The notes beneath the pieces are model-generated. The model had not been told where the DNA came from. It made no database searches and worked only from the letters and a program-made list of their open reading frames with translations. From the NCBI GenBank assembly GCA_947177035.1, contig CAMWSS010000003.1, positions 1 to 64,000 of the forward strand: a stretch of DNA of 64,000 nt, written 5' to 3'. This DNA comes from an uncultured Porphyromonadaceae bacterium (GTDB lineage Bacteria > Bacteroidota > Bacteroidia > Bacteroidales > Muribaculaceae). Below, piece by piece: positions 30,697 to 40,188 of the stretch (within the stretch, counting starts at the first letter, position 1; every line of letters starts with the position of its first letter). Made by a program: the position numbers and the translations under genes.

Positions 30697-32907
30697 ATGC
30701 AGCTGATTCCAACCCACCACCATCTGACGGAGCTGCCTCAGATATTCAGAGCGTTGCTCCGTGCGGTCGGCTCCGTGGCCGAACCGGGCGACATCAAGAC
30801 AATGCGCTCGCTCATCGGGCGTGGCGTTGAGGCGGGAATCTATTCGCAGGGGCCATTCGGGCTGGACGAACTAAAACACAGACTCTACACAGCGCTGCTA
30901 ATGGCCGAGGCCGTGAGCCCCGACCGCAGCATGACCCTGGCCCTGCTGATCGACCCGCTGTGTAGCGGCGGAGTGCTGACGCGCCAGCAGGTGGCCGCGC
31001 AGTTCGGCGCCGACGTCGAGAAGCTCGTGGGCGGAATGTCGAACGTGGCCGGCCTCTATGCCAAAACTCCTGCCGTTGATTCCGACAATTTCCGGAATCT
31101 GCTGCTCAGCTTCGCGGCCGACATACGCGTGATCATCATGATGATCGTGGAGCGCCTCGAGCTGATGAGGGCCATAAACCACCACCGCGACGAAGAGGCC
31201 GTCAGACACGTGGCCGCCGAAGTGCGCTACCTGTATGCCCCGCTGGCCCACCGGCTCGGACTATACGCCATCAAGAGCGAACTTGAAGACCTGGCGCTGA
31301 AATATACCAACCGCGAGATCTTCACCCGCATAGCCCACGATCTGAATCAGCGCAAAGCCGCGCGAGAGGCATATATCGCCGACTTCATCGGCCCGGTCAA
31401 ACAGAAACTCGAAGCGGCCGGTCTGAAATTCGACATCAAAGGCCGCACAAAATCGATTTCGTCCATCTGGAACAAAATCCAGAAACAGCATAACGACCTT
31501 GACCACATCTATGACCTGTTCGCCATCCGCGTGATCATCGACACCCCGGCCGAGCGCGAAAAGGCCGACTGCTGGCTGGCATACTCCATAATCACGGACA
31601 TGTACAAGCCTAATCCCGCAAGGATGAAGGACTGGATCTCCATTCCGAAAAGCAACGGATATGAAAGCCTGCACACCACAGTCAACGGCCCGCAGGGGCG
31701 CTGGGTCGAAGTGCAGATACGCACCCGCCGCATGGACCTCGTGGCCGAAAAAGGTCTGGCCGCACACTGGCGCTACAAGGGCCTGAAAGGCGAGAACTCG
31801 CTCGACGCTTGGATGAACAACGTGCGCGACATTCTGGAGACGGCCGATTCCGGACCGATGGAGCTGATGAAAAACATGAGCATGGACGTCTACAGCGACG
31901 AGGTGTTCGTGTTCACTCCCAAAGGCGACCTGCACCGACTGCCCAAGGGCGCCACAGTGCTCGACTTCGCCTTTGCCGTCCACACCAAAGTGGGATGCAG
32001 CTGCATCGGCGGCCGCGTCAACGGCAAGAACCGCAAGCTGAACCATCGGCTCAACAGCGGCGACACGGTCGAGATCAACACCTCGGCCAACCAGACCCCT
32101 AACCAGGACTGGCTTAAATGGACTCTCACGTCAAAGGCGCGGACAAAGATCCGGCAAGTGATCAACGAAGCCAAAAACCGACAGGCCACGCTGGGCAAGG
32201 AGATGCTGATGCGACGACTCAAGAACCGCAAAATCGAGTTTGACGAACCGACCCTGATGCGTCTCATCAAAAAACTCGGGTTCAAGACCGTGACCGACTT
32301 CTTTGCCGAACTCGCGGCCGAGAGCCTCGACCCCGGACGCGTGGTCGAACAATATGCCGCGGCACTCCACCACGAAGAGACCGCCGAAACGCGCTCGGCC
32401 GGCGAATTCGTGCTTCAGTCGCCCGATTCCGACGAATCGGCCGGCGGCGGAGCGCCCGACGTGCTGATCATCGGCTCCTCCCAGATCAAAGGCATGAACT
32501 ATAAGCTGGCACGCTGCTGCTCGCCGATCTATGGCGACAAGGTGTTCGGCTTCATATCGTCAGACGGCGTCGTGAAAATACATCGCGACGACTGCCCCAA
32601 CGCCGCCCATATCCGCGAACGCTACCCCTACCGCATCATCAACACCCGCTGGAGCGGAAAGGCCGGCGAACAGTTCGGCGCCACAATCTCAGTGATGGGA
32701 GTCGATGACCTCGGCATCGTCACAAACATCTCGTCGATCATCAACAAGGAGCGCGACATCTCGCTGCGCAACATAGCCATCGACTCACACGACGGTTCCT
32801 TCCGCGGCACTCTCACCGTGGGCGTAAGCTCCACCTCAGCGCTCGACACTCTAATACGCAAAATCAAAACAATCAAAGGCGTTAAACATGTGCAACGCAA
32901 TAAGTAA
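30697..32907 (+). CDS. RelA/SpoT family (p)ppGpp synthetase with degenerate hydrolase domain
   Basis: 736 aa, typical long Rel. Domains in order: HD-like domain (~45-195), synthetase (~230-350, with IKGRTKSISSIWNKI, DLFAIRVI, SNGYESLHTTV and EVQIRT), TGS (~395-455, with EVFVFTPKGDLHRLPKGA), a linker, and a C-terminal ACT domain (~660-736). The hydrolase metal motif LLHDVVE is replaced by LLIDPLC (residues 83-89), so ppGpp hydrolysis is probably lost and the enzyme is RelA-like. A second, hydrolase-competent Rel/SpoT would be needed elsewhere; none is in this window. A lipoprotein gene overlaps its 3' end by 20 nt. Confidence 0.92.
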   Translation: MQLIPTHHHLTELPQIFRALLRAVGSVAEPGDIKTMRSLIGRGVEAGIYSQGPFGLDELKHRLYTALLMAEAVSPDRSMTLALLIDPLCSGGVLTRQQVAAQFGADVEKLVGGMSNVAGLYAKTPAVDSDNFRNLLLSFAADIRVIIMMIVERLELMRAINHHRDEEAVRHVAAEVRYLYAPLAHRLGLYAIKSELEDLALKYTNREIFTRIAHDLNQRKAAREAYIADFIGPVKQKLEAAGLKFDIKGRTKSISSIWNKIQKQHNDLDHIYDLFAIRVIIDTPAEREKADCWLAYSIITDMYKPNPARMKDWISIPKSNGYESLHTTVNGPQGRWVEVQIRTRRMDLVAEKGLAAHWRYKGLKGENSLDAWMNNVRDILETADSGPMELMKNMSMDVYSDEVFVFTPKGDLHRLPKGATVLDFAFAVHTKVGCSCIGGRVNGKNRKLNHRLNSGDTVEINTSANQTPNQDWLKWTLTSKARTKIRQVINEAKNRQATLGKEMLMRRLKNRKIEFDEPTLMRLIKKLGFKTVTDFFAELAAESLDPGRVVEQYAAALHHEETAETRSAGEFVLQSPDSDESAGGGAPDVLIIGSSQIKGMNYKLARCCSPIYGDKVFGFISSDGVVKIHRDDCPNAAHIRERYPYRIINTRWSGKAGEQFGATISVMGVDDLGIVTNISSIINKERDISLRNIAIDSHDGSFRGTLTVGVSSTSALDTLIRKIKTIKGVKHVQRNK

Positions 32908-33721
32908 AATCACCGCACTGGCCGTAATGGCCGCTGCCGCCGCCCTGTCGTCATGCGGGCCTGACAAAGAGGCCGAAGCCGCCGACCGCCTTGTGGCCCA
33001 GGCCAAAGGCGCCATCGACCGCTCCGATTTCGACTCGGCATTCATATATCTCGACTCGCTCAGCTCAGGCTATCCCCGCCAGATCGAGGCCGGACGCCGC
33101 GGACTGGCCCTGCGCCCCGCGGCAATCGCCGGAAAGACACAACAGGAAATCATGGAACTGCAGATGCTCATGCAGGACGCCTCCGCACGCGTCGACTCGC
33201 TCAGGCCCCGCTTCAAGGCCGTGCCGCCGGGCGACGACCTGCTCGAAGGCTACTACATCAGCGTCGACGCGCCCGACGACTTCCGCTCGCGCAACACGGT
33301 GATCGCCCGCGTCACCCCCCGCGGCGAGTTCGTCATGGTGTCGTCGCTTGCCGGACGCACCACCCGCCACACCCACATAATCCTCAGCTCAGGCCAGGAA
33401 TCCGCCAGAACAGGATCAGTGGCTTTCGACGCCTCCCTTCCGCTCAGCCGCGAAAGCGTGCGATTCGCCACCGGCTCGGCCGACGAAGTGGGCCGCTTTG
33501 CCGAGTCGATCGACGACGGACGCACTGCCACCGTCATCTTCGCAGGCGGCAAATCCGAAGCCAAAGCCCGGCTGTCGGCCAAGGAAGTCCACGCAATCGC
33601 CGACTCATGGCGCCTGTCGCAGGCCATGAGCAGCCTCGCCCCGATGGCCTCACGACTCGAACAGCTGAAAGCCAAACTGCAGCTGGCGCGCGACCAGGAC
33701 GTCAACGTCAACAAAAACTGA
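32888..33721 (+). CDS. Lipoprotein of unknown function
   Basis: 277 aa. The leader ends at Cys23 (ALSSCGPD), so the protein is lipid-anchored. After a helical region with a TPR-like stretch ([15 protein letters not shown]) there is a beta-rich middle ([31 protein letters not shown]) and a C-terminal coiled-coil helix rich in Ala, Leu and charged residues. I do not recognise the family. It starts inside the last codons of the rel gene and lies just before asd, so it is cotranscribed with both. Confidence 0.75.
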   Translation: MCNAISKITALAVMAAAAALSSCGPDKEAEAADRLVAQAKGAIDRSDFDSAFIYLDSLSSGYPRQIEAGRRGLALRPAAIAGKTQQEIMELQMLMQDASARVDSLRPRFKAVPPGDDLLEGYYISVDAPDDFRSRNTVIARVTPRGEFVMVSSLAGRTTRHTHIILSSGQESARTGSVAFDASLPLSRESVRFATGSADEVGRFAESIDDGRTATVIFAGGKSEAKARLSAKEVHAIADSWRLSQAMSSLAPMASRLEQLKAKLQLARDQDVNVNKN

Positions 33722-33759
33722 ACCATCACATCATAACAATTATCCATCATAACAACAAA

Positions 33760-34764
33760 ATGAACATAGCAATCGTCGGCGCCTCAGGAGCCGTCGGCCA
33801 GGAGCTTCTCCGCGTGCTGGCCGAGCAGGAATTTCCCATCGAACGTCTTGAACTTTTCGGCTCGAAGCGCAGCGCCGGCCGGACATACACGTTCCGCGGC
33901 AAAGAATATGTGGTCAAAGAGCTTGTGCACGATCCCGAACTCTTCCGCGGCATCGACATAGCCTTCACGTCAGCCGGCGCAGGAACCAGCAAGGAATTCG
34001 CGGCCGACATCACCGCTCTTGGCGCGCTGCTTATCGACAATTCGAGCGCCTTCCGCATGGACTCCGACGTGCCTCTGGTAGTGCCTGAAGTAAACCCCGA
34101 CGACGCATTCAACGCGCCGCGCCGCATCATCGCCAACCCCAACTGCACCACCATCCAGATGGTCGTGGCCCTCAACCCGATCCACAAGCTCTCGCCGATC
34201 AGCCGCGTGCACGTGGCCACCTATCAGGCGGCAAGCGGAGCCGGAGCCTCGGCCATGGACGAGCTTGTCAGCCAGTACTCCAGCCTTGTCAAAGGCGAGG
34301 AACCGACAGTTGAGAAATTCGCCTATCAGCTGGCCTACAACGTGATACCCCACATCGACGTCTTCCAGGACAATGGCTACACGAAGGAAGAGATGAAAAT
34401 GTATTTCGAGACCAAAAAGATCATGCACGCCCCGGCGCTCGACGTGTCGGCCACCTGCGTGCGCGTGCCGGTGATGCGCGCCCACTCCGAAGCAGTGTGG
34501 GTCGAGACCGAACGCGAGCTGTCGCTTGACGAAGTGCGCGACGCCTTCGCCTCCGCTCCCGGTCTTGTGGTCATCGACAACCCCGCCGGAAAAGAATATC
34601 CGATGCCGCTCTTCACAGCTGGCAAAGACCCGGTGTTCGTGGGCCGTCTGCGCCGCGACATCACCAATCCCCGCGGCATGTCGTTCTGGATCGTCGGCGA
34701 CCAGATCAAGAAAGGCGCCGCACTCAACGCCGTGCAGATCGCACAGCTCTTTCTGAAAAAATAA
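33760..34764 (+). CDS. asd: Aspartate-semialdehyde dehydrogenase
   Basis: 334 aa from the ATG at 33760 ([14 protein letters not shown], the NADP-binding start); the track start at 33607 lies inside the upstream gene. It reduces aspartyl phosphate to aspartate semialdehyde for lysine/diaminopimelate, threonine and methionine synthesis. The catalytic Cys is in ANPNCTTIQ and the substrate-binding part in [16 protein letters not shown]; the catalytic His lies near [10 protein letters not shown]. The gene follows the lipoprotein by 38 nt and precedes rpoN by 24 nt. Confidence 0.96.
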   Translation: MNIAIVGASGAVGQELLRVLAEQEFPIERLELFGSKRSAGRTYTFRGKEYVVKELVHDPELFRGIDIAFTSAGAGTSKEFAADITALGALLIDNSSAFRMDSDVPLVVPEVNPDDAFNAPRRIIANPNCTTIQMVVALNPIHKLSPISRVHVATYQAASGAGASAMDELVSQYSSLVKGEEPTVEKFAYQLAYNVIPHIDVFQDNGYTKEEMKMYFETKKIMHAPALDVSATCVRVPVMRAHSEAVWVETERELSLDEVRDAFASAPGLVVIDNPAGKEYPMPLFTAGKDPVFVGRLRRDITNPRGMSFWIVGDQIKKGAALNAVQIAQLFLKK

Positions 34765-34788
34765 TCACCCGCACCCACAAAACTCCTG

Positions 34789-36183
34789 ATGCCGATGCCT
34801 TCACGCTCCTCGTCACGCCTGTCACAACAGCAAAGCCTCTCCCAGCGCCTGCTCCCGCAGCAAGTGCGGCTGGCGCGCATGCTCGAGCTGACCGACCGGG
34901 AAATGGAAGAGGAGGTGAAGCATCAGCTCGAGGAGAATCCCGCACTCGAGCAATCAGAGGCGAATCCTGCGCCGGAAACCGACGGCAACGCTCAGCCCGC
35001 GGCCTCAGACCCAGGCGAACGCCGCTATCTCAACATACGCCCTCAGTCCACCGACGGCCCAGACCCGGGAACTCTGGCAGTGGCGCGCGCGGCGACTCTG
35101 TCGGAATTCCTGTCAGAGCAGCTGCACGAACAGAATCTGCCGGAAAAGACCCTCCGGCTCGCCGAATACATGACAGGCAGCATCGACTCCAACGGATGGT
35201 TCACCAGGACGATACCGCAACTCGAGGCCGACGCCGAGGCCAACTTTGAACCGGCGTTTGACTTCTCGACCGACGACGTGCGCCGCGCCTGGAGCGCCAT
35301 ACGCGCCCTTGACCCGCCAGGCATCGGCGCGATGGACCTGCGCGACTGCCTGCTGCTCCAGCTCGACCGTCTGCCCGACAAGACTCCCCACGTGCAGGCG
35401 GCACGCGAAGTGGTGCGCCACTACTTCGACATTTTCTCCCACCGCAACTTCGCTCTGCTGGCCGACGAGAGCGGACTCGACACCGACAGCATCCGCGAAG
35501 CCAACAAACTTATACTCACTCTGAATCCGAAACCGGCGGCCCATATCGCGGCCGAGAGCGACGCAAACCCCACCCAGAGCGTGGTGCCGGACTTCATTGT
35601 CGACACCGACGGCGAATCCGTGACAGTGAGCATGCCGAGCAATCTGCCGGAACTGGCCGTGGAGGAGAGTTTCAACATCACCGACGAAGCCCCTGACACC
35701 GACGGCAACGAATTCATACGCACCTGCGCGCGCGAAGCCCGGTCATTTATCGACCTGATCAGGCGCCGGCGCCAGACCCTGATGCTCATCGCCTCCGTCA
35801 TCGTGCGCATCCAGCGCGAATTCTTCCTGTCGGGCGACGATGAAAGCCGCATCCGGCCGATGGTGCTGCGCGACGTTGCCTCGGCCGCAGGCATGGACAT
35901 ATCGACGGTGAGCCGCGCCGTTGCCGGAAAATGGATAGCCACCCAGTTCGGCGTCTATTCGCTGAAAAGCTTCTTCAACGAACAGGTGGCCGACTCTTCG
36001 TCGCGCGAAGTGCTGGCCGCCCTGCGCGAAATCATCGAAAACGAAGATCCATCCGCCCCGCTGGGCGACGACACCCTCACGGCCATGCTCAATGAGCGGG
36101 GCTACAAGCTCGCCCGACGCACCGTCGCCAAATATCGCGACCGGCTCGGCATCGCCCCGTCGCGCATGCGCCGCACCATCTGA
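34789..36183 (+). CDS. rpoN: RNA polymerase sigma-54 factor
   Basis: 464 aa. Region I is glutamine- and leucine-rich (LSQQQSLSQRLLPQQVRLARML), then an acidic linker, the core-binding domain (~100-260, for example ALDPPGIGAMDLRDCLLLQL), the HTH region (MDISTVSRAVAGKW) and the RpoN box ARRTVAKYRDRLGI at the C-terminus. Sigma-54 needs an AAA+ activator; none is encoded in this window. A second in-frame ATG two codons on (34795) is an equally plausible start. Probably cotranscribed with asd. Confidence 0.96.
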   Translation: MPMPSRSSSRLSQQQSLSQRLLPQQVRLARMLELTDREMEEEVKHQLEENPALEQSEANPAPETDGNAQPAASDPGERRYLNIRPQSTDGPDPGTLAVARAATLSEFLSEQLHEQNLPEKTLRLAEYMTGSIDSNGWFTRTIPQLEADAEANFEPAFDFSTDDVRRAWSAIRALDPPGIGAMDLRDCLLLQLDRLPDKTPHVQAAREVVRHYFDIFSHRNFALLADESGLDTDSIREANKLILTLNPKPAAHIAAESDANPTQSVVPDFIVDTDGESVTVSMPSNLPELAVEESFNITDEAPDTDGNEFIRTCAREARSFIDLIRRRRQTLMLIASVIVRIQREFFLSGDDESRIRPMVLRDVASAAGMDISTVSRAVAGKWIATQFGVYSLKSFFNEQVADSSSREVLAALREIIENEDPSAPLGDDTLTAMLNERGYKLARRTVAKYRDRLGIAPSRMRRTI

Positions 36184-36233
36184 CTCAACACACCCACACG
36201 CACGCATCCCGTGAACCAAAGGGAGTGGAATGC

Positions 36234-36251
36234 TGTTATGATGACATAACA
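36234..36251. promoter_or_regulatory. 18-bp palindrome upstream of rubrerythrin, possible operator
   Basis: TGTTATG-atga-CATAACA, a perfect 7-bp dyad ending 23 nt before the ATG, nested within an outer GGAAT/ATTCC pair. It suits a dimeric redox regulator or a leader hairpin. Confidence 0.5.
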
Positions 36252-36274
36252 ACAATATTCCATCTTCCCTCATT

Positions 36275-36826
36275 ATGAAAGACTTCAGAGAAAAAATCAA
36301 AGGTTCGAGAACTGAGCAGAATCTGCTGACAGCTTTTACCGGTGAATCCGTTGCTCGCAACAAATACATGATGTATGCCTCGCAGGCCCGCAAAGACGGA
36401 TATGAACAGATCGCCGACATTTTCGAGGAAACAGCCCACAATGAAGGCGTACACGCCAAAATCTGGTTCAAGATCCTGCATCACGGAGTGCCCCACACTC
36501 TGGAAAATCTGAAAGACGCCGCAGCCGGCGAGAACTATGAATGGACCGACATGTATGCCGAATTCGAGCGGGTGGCCAAGGAAGAAGGCTTCACCCACAT
36601 TGCCAATCTGTTCAGAATGGTCGGCGAAGTCGAACGCACCCACGAGGCACGCTACCGCAAACTCATCGACAATATCAACCAGGCGATAGTCTTTTCGCGC
36701 GACGGCGACATGGTGTGGATCTGCGCCAACTGCGGACACCTGCACTTCGGCAAAAAGGCGCCCGAGCGCTGTCCGGTGTGTGACCACCCGCGGGCTTTCT
36801 TCCAGATCCGCGCCGAAAACTACTGA
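36275..36826 (+). CDS. rbr: Rubrerythrin
   Basis: 183 aa. A cytoplasmic non-haem diiron peroxidase that protects anaerobes from hydrogen peroxide. The ferritin-like four-helix part carries ExxH iron ligands ([10 protein letters not shown] and [11 protein letters not shown]). The C-terminal rubredoxin-like domain has [11 protein letters not shown] and CPVCDHP, two CxxC pairs for one Fe. The palindrome just upstream may be an oxidative-stress operator. The 3' end overlaps the convergent acyltransferase gene by 7 nt with no terminator between. Confidence 0.96.
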   Translation: MKDFREKIKGSRTEQNLLTAFTGESVARNKYMMYASQARKDGYEQIADIFEETAHNEGVHAKIWFKILHHGVPHTLENLKDAAAGENYEWTDMYAEFERVAKEEGFTHIANLFRMVGEVERTHEARYRKLIDNINQAIVFSRDGDMVWICANCGHLHFGKKAPERCPVCDHPRAFFQIRAENY

Positions 36827-37839
36827 TCAACAGAGTTGGCTGCCGGCTGCTGCGGCATAAGGCCAATGCGGCTGACTATCAGGCGCCACACAACGATTCT
36901 GATGCGGTCTGCGGCAACGCAGACCGCATATATTACCACAAGTCCCAGAGCGAACGACAGCAGGCAAAGCGGCCCTGAAACGGCTTCATAGAGCCTGATG
37001 CATGCGGCCCTGAACGACGGGGCTATGTAAGGATTCATGTGTATGAGATAGACCGCGAATGCCGAGGAAGCCAGCGTGTTTATGAAATTCGACCGGTCAA
37101 TCTTCAGTCGCGCGAAGGCGCTGAACAATCCCACAGACGCCATGATCACCAGCGGATTGGTGTATGCTTCGGCCGACAGCGACACCCCGGTGCGGGCAAT
37201 CAGAGCCATCAGGGCGACGTTGGCCACCACGCTGACCGGATAGAGCCACGACAGAGGGCGCAGAGCGGAACTGCGACGGCGCAGCAGGGCGGCGAGCAGG
37301 TATAGCCCGACGAACGACAGCGACGAATATCCCCCGTCGAAGATGGCGCCGTCGGCAATCCAGCCAAAGCAGGTCTGCACCAGATAGAATGCGGCCACAA
37401 TGACGGCAAGCGTGACGGAAGAGGCTCCGCGGATCAGGCGGTTGAGCAGCGGCGAAACCAGATAGAGAACCAGATATGAGCCGACAAACCAGTTGCGCCC
37501 GAGCAGCAACGCGTTGTCAACCACGCCGGCAAGGTCAAACTGCGCCTTGCCGAGCATGATCATGGCAAGGTATATGCCGCCCGAATAAAACAGGCACTGG
37601 AAAAGGAACGCCGCCAGTCCGCGCAACGACGGACGGATGCCGAACCACCCGGAAATCATCACAAACACGTTGACACACACCAATGCGGCCGATTCCACGA
37701 GCATGCGGGTGAGAGCCGGAACGGGAGTGGCGGATATTTCCGCCCACGACGGCACTCCGAGGCTCCAGAAGTCGGCATGCACGGTCAGCACAAGCATCAT
37801 GCAGACAATGCGCAGCAGTTCGAAGTTGGACTGCCTCAT
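36820..37839 (-). CDS. Acyltransferase 3 (AT3) family membrane protein
   Basis: 339 aa with about ten hydrophobic segments. The N-terminus ([21 protein letters not shown]) carries the conserved first-helix Arg/His pattern of AT3 proteins; [10 protein letters not shown] follows, then [20 protein letters not shown] and [10 protein letters not shown] near the end. These inner-membrane enzymes acetylate or acylate surface sugars such as O-antigen; the target is unknown. Its start overlaps the stop of rnhB by 4 nt, so the two are translationally coupled. Confidence 0.88.
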   Translation of the reverse strand: MRQSNFELLRIVCMMLVLTVHADFWSLGVPSWAEISATPVPALTRMLVESAALVCVNVFVMISGWFGIRPSLRGLAAFLFQCLFYSGGIYLAMIMLGKAQFDLAGVVDNALLLGRNWFVGSYLVLYLVSPLLNRLIRGASSVTLAVIVAAFYLVQTCFGWIADGAIFDGGYSSLSFVGLYLLAALLRRRSSALRPLSWLYPVSVVANVALMALIARTGVSLSAEAYTNPLVIMASVGLFSAFARLKIDRSNFINTLASSAFAVYLIHMNPYIAPSFRAACIRLYEAVSGPLCLLSFALGLVVIYAVCVAADRIRIVVWRLIVSRIGLMPQQPAANSVDQ

Positions 37840-38426
37840 TTCTTAGTCGACGGAAGCAGGCGGAAGGTCATGCGGTGAAGCGGACACGGGCCGTGGAGCG
37901 CGATCGCGGCGCGATGCGATGCCGTCGGGTATGCCTTGTTGGACTCCCAGCCATATTGCGGATACTCGGCCGCAGCCGCCCTGATGAACTCGTCGCGGTG
38001 GGTTTTGGCAAGCACCGAAGCGGCGGCGATGTTGGCAAGCTTGGAGTCACCTTTGACAACTGTGGTGAACGGCACTGAGCGCCACTGGGTGAAACGGTTG
38101 CCGTCGACCACCACATGCTGCGGCTCGACGCCGAGAGAGTCGAGGGCGCGGTGCATGGCCAGGATCGAGGCTTTGAGAATGTTGATCCGGTCGATTTCGG
38201 CCGCATCGACCGAGGCGACAGCCCACGCCAGGGCCTCTTTTTCGATGATGGCCCGCAGCCTGTCGCGCGAGCGCTCTGTCAGCTGCTTGGAGTCGTTGAG
38301 GTCAGGATGTGAGAATCCGCGCGGCAGGATCACCGCGGCGGCAAACACGGGGCCGGCAAGGCATCCGCGGCCGGCTTCGTCGCAACCGGCTTCGACAAGG
38401 TCCGGAGAAAGGGAGTCTGGCAACAT
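37836..38426 (-). CDS. rnhB: Ribonuclease HII
   Basis: 196 aa. It removes ribonucleotides and RNA from RNA-DNA hybrids. Catalytic acidic residues are seen in AGCDEAGRGCLAGP (the DE pair), in the conserved Asp of HVVVDGN, and near the C-terminal half; KGDSKLANIAAASVLAKTHRD is the family signature. Length is normal. The acyltransferase gene follows with a 4-nt overlap. Confidence 0.96.
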   Translation of the reverse strand: MLPDSLSPDLVEAGCDEAGRGCLAGPVFAAAVILPRGFSHPDLNDSKQLTERSRDRLRAIIEKEALAWAVASVDAAEIDRINILKASILAMHRALDSLGVEPQHVVVDGNRFTQWRSVPFTTVVKGDSKLANIAAASVLAKTHRDEFIRAAAAEYPQYGWESNKAYPTASHRAAIALHGPCPLHRMTFRLLPSTKK

Positions 38427-38474
38427 TTATTATCAAACAAGCTCTTAGTGTGGGGAGGAGGAGGGAGAATCTTT

Positions 38475-38891
38475 TCAGATGATGACCTTGTAGCGGCGCA
38501 TCACCGAGCGCACACGGGCCATAAACATATTGACAGAGACCGGCTTGCACAGCACCATGTCGACACCTGCATTGTAGGCGTCGACTGATTCTTCGTGCGA
38601 GAGCATCACTATCGCGCAGTCATTGCCCGACTCACTTTGACGGATCTGGCGCAGAGTCTCGACGGCATGGTCGGCGGTGAGCGGGTCGCAGTCCACCACA
38701 AAAAGGCGACAGCGTCCGCATTCCAGAGCCAAGGCATCGAAAATCCGCATTTCCTTCACGGCCACTCCGACTTCGCGCAATGAGGTAGCGATCAAGCGCC
38801 TGAGCCTGACATCTTCGGATGCGACAACCGCTGCGGCTACCGTTTCGGAGAAGCCAAGGGCATAATCATTGTCAATGGAGCTATTCATCAT
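38475..38891 (-). CDS. Stand-alone response-regulator receiver (REC) protein
   Basis: 138 aa from the MM start at 38891; the longer track start (38927) lies upstream of a -7 promoter element and so is unlikely. The receiver residues are all present: acidic pair in VVASEDVR, phospho-acceptor Asp in LFVVDCDP, Ser in IVMLSHEES, and Lys in MVLCKPVS. The protein ends soon after (VRSVMRRYKVII), with no output domain, so it probably acts by protein-protein contact. No histidine kinase is adjacent. Confidence 0.82.
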   Translation of the reverse strand: MMNSSIDNDYALGFSETVAAAVVASEDVRLRRLIATSLREVGVAVKEMRIFDALALECGRCRLFVVDCDPLTADHAVETLRQIRQSESGNDCAIVMLSHEESVDAYNAGVDMVLCKPVSVNMFMARVRSVMRRYKVII

Positions 38892-38904
38892 CTCTTCGGG
38901 AGGA

Positions 38905-38912
38905 CAAAGGTA
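38905..38912 (-). promoter_or_regulatory. -7 element before the receiver-protein gene
   Basis: TACCTTTG on the minus strand, 13 nt from the MM start; no -33 TTG at the expected spacing. Confidence 0.45.
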
Positions 38913-39005
38913 ATGAGCATTCTCCAATCAGTCTCACACGGTAACCCGTTTGTATTGCGATTTTGTTGGTTCTTTAACCTGCGGGCGACATTCCCGCGCT
39001 CATTG

Positions 39006-39722
39006 TCATGAAAGGCGCGTCGCAGCCAGTGCGAAGACCGACAGCCTGGCCTCAGGAAATGCGTCATGGAGCGCTTCGGCGCAGGCCGCGACAGTGGCTC
39101 CAGTTGTGATCACGTCGTCGACAATAAGAATGTGGGCCGGCGGCGGCGATATTTTCCGTTTCATAAAGAAAGTGTGGCGGGCATTGGCCAGACGGTCGGC
39201 CGCATTTTTGCGCGTCTGGCTGGAATGATGGCGCGCCCCGAGCAGATCTGTCACCGCCGCCGCTCCGACCACATCGGCAATCCCCATAGCCACGGCGTGT
39301 GACTGATTGTAGCCGCGGCCGATGATCCGGCGCAGGCTGAGCGGCACGGGCTGTATGGCATCGACACCGTCGAAGAATCCTGTGCCGGCGATCTGCGAGG
39401 CATAGTCGCGTGCGAGGCGGCGTCCGACGGATGGCAGACCGGAATATTTCACGCGATGGATCAGCGTGGCATAGGGCGAGTGCTTCTCATAGTGGAACAA
39501 TGCTGTGGCGCGGTGTATCGGCGCATGACACATCAGTCTTTCGTGCAGATTGTTCCATTCCGGAGAGTGGTGAAATCCGGTGTGAGGCATGTTGAGCAGG
39601 CACCCGATGCAGAGATCGCGCTCGCCGGCCACCAGCACCCGGCCGCAGACCAGACACACGTCGGGATAGACAACCGACAGCAGGGCCTCAGTCAGTCGGC
39701 GCAACATCGCTGTCGTCGCCAA
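39006..39722 (-). CDS. comF: ComF family phosphoribosyltransferase-like protein
   Basis: 238 aa. An N-terminal zinc finger (CLVCGR ... CIGCLL) is followed by a type I phosphoribosyltransferase fold with the PRPP loop ILIVDDVITTGATVAA. ComF proteins take part in natural DNA uptake or DNA processing; the exact reaction is unknown. The start overlaps recX by 35 nt; an internal ATG (39707) would reduce this. It is last in the prmC-recX-comF operon. Confidence 0.9.
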   Translation of the reverse strand: MATTAMLRRLTEALLSVVYPDVCLVCGRVLVAGERDLCIGCLLNMPHTGFHHSPEWNNLHERLMCHAPIHRATALFHYEKHSPYATLIHRVKYSGLPSVGRRLARDYASQIAGTGFFDGVDAIQPVPLSLRRIIGRGYNQSHAVAMGIADVVGAAAVTDLLGARHHSSQTRKNAADRLANARHTFFMKRKISPPPAHILIVDDVITTGATVAACAEALHDAFPEARLSVFALAATRLS

Positions 39723-40188
39723 GGGCGCCGCTTTCCACCACCCGCATGATCAGCGACGGTTCGAAGCCGCGCCCGGCGGCAAATCGCATCAACTTGCCGC
39801 AGATGGCATATTCGTCATCACTGTCGGGCAGCTGCCGCAGCTTGGCCCTCAGCAGCGCCAGAAGGTTTGCTTCATAGACCTGCTGATCGATCTCTTCATC
39901 AAGAGCTTCGTCGATATACTCGCGGTCAACCCGCTTGAGCCTCAGCGCCTGGCTGATTTTCAGGCGTCCCCAGCGCGAATAGAGGTAGCGGTCGCGCACA
40001 AAGGCCCGGGCGAAGCGGCCGTCGTCGATAAACCTGGAGTCGACAAGGCTCTGCACAACCTGTTCGGCCCGGCGGCCCGTCACCCCCCACCGACGGAGTT
40101 TTTCAAGGGCTTCGCCGGTGCTCACTTCCGCGCGCGCGCAGAGGTCTTGCAACTTTGCCAGAGCCTGTTCGGGAGTGAGAATCTTCAT
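39688..40188 (-). CDS. recX: Regulatory protein RecX
   Basis: 166 aa. Small helical protein that controls RecA filaments. Three-helix RecX repeats are visible, including ALEKLRRWGVTGRRAEQVVQSL, DSRFIDDGRFARAFVRDR and WGRLKISQALRLKRVDREYI. It overlaps prmC upstream by 4 nt and comF downstream. No recA is in this window. Confidence 0.9.
   Translation of the reverse strand: MKILTPEQALAKLQDLCARAEVSTGEALEKLRRWGVTGRRAEQVVQSLVDSRFIDDGRFARAFVRDRYLYSRWGRLKISQALRLKRVDREYIDEALDEEIDQQVYEANLLALLRAKLRQLPDSDDEYAICGKLMRFAAGRGFEPSLIMRVVESGALGDDSDVAPTD

Noticed and set aside
33607-33759. 51-residue N-terminal extension of asd
   Set aside because: It lies in the preceding lipoprotein gene and precedes the NADP-binding N-terminus.
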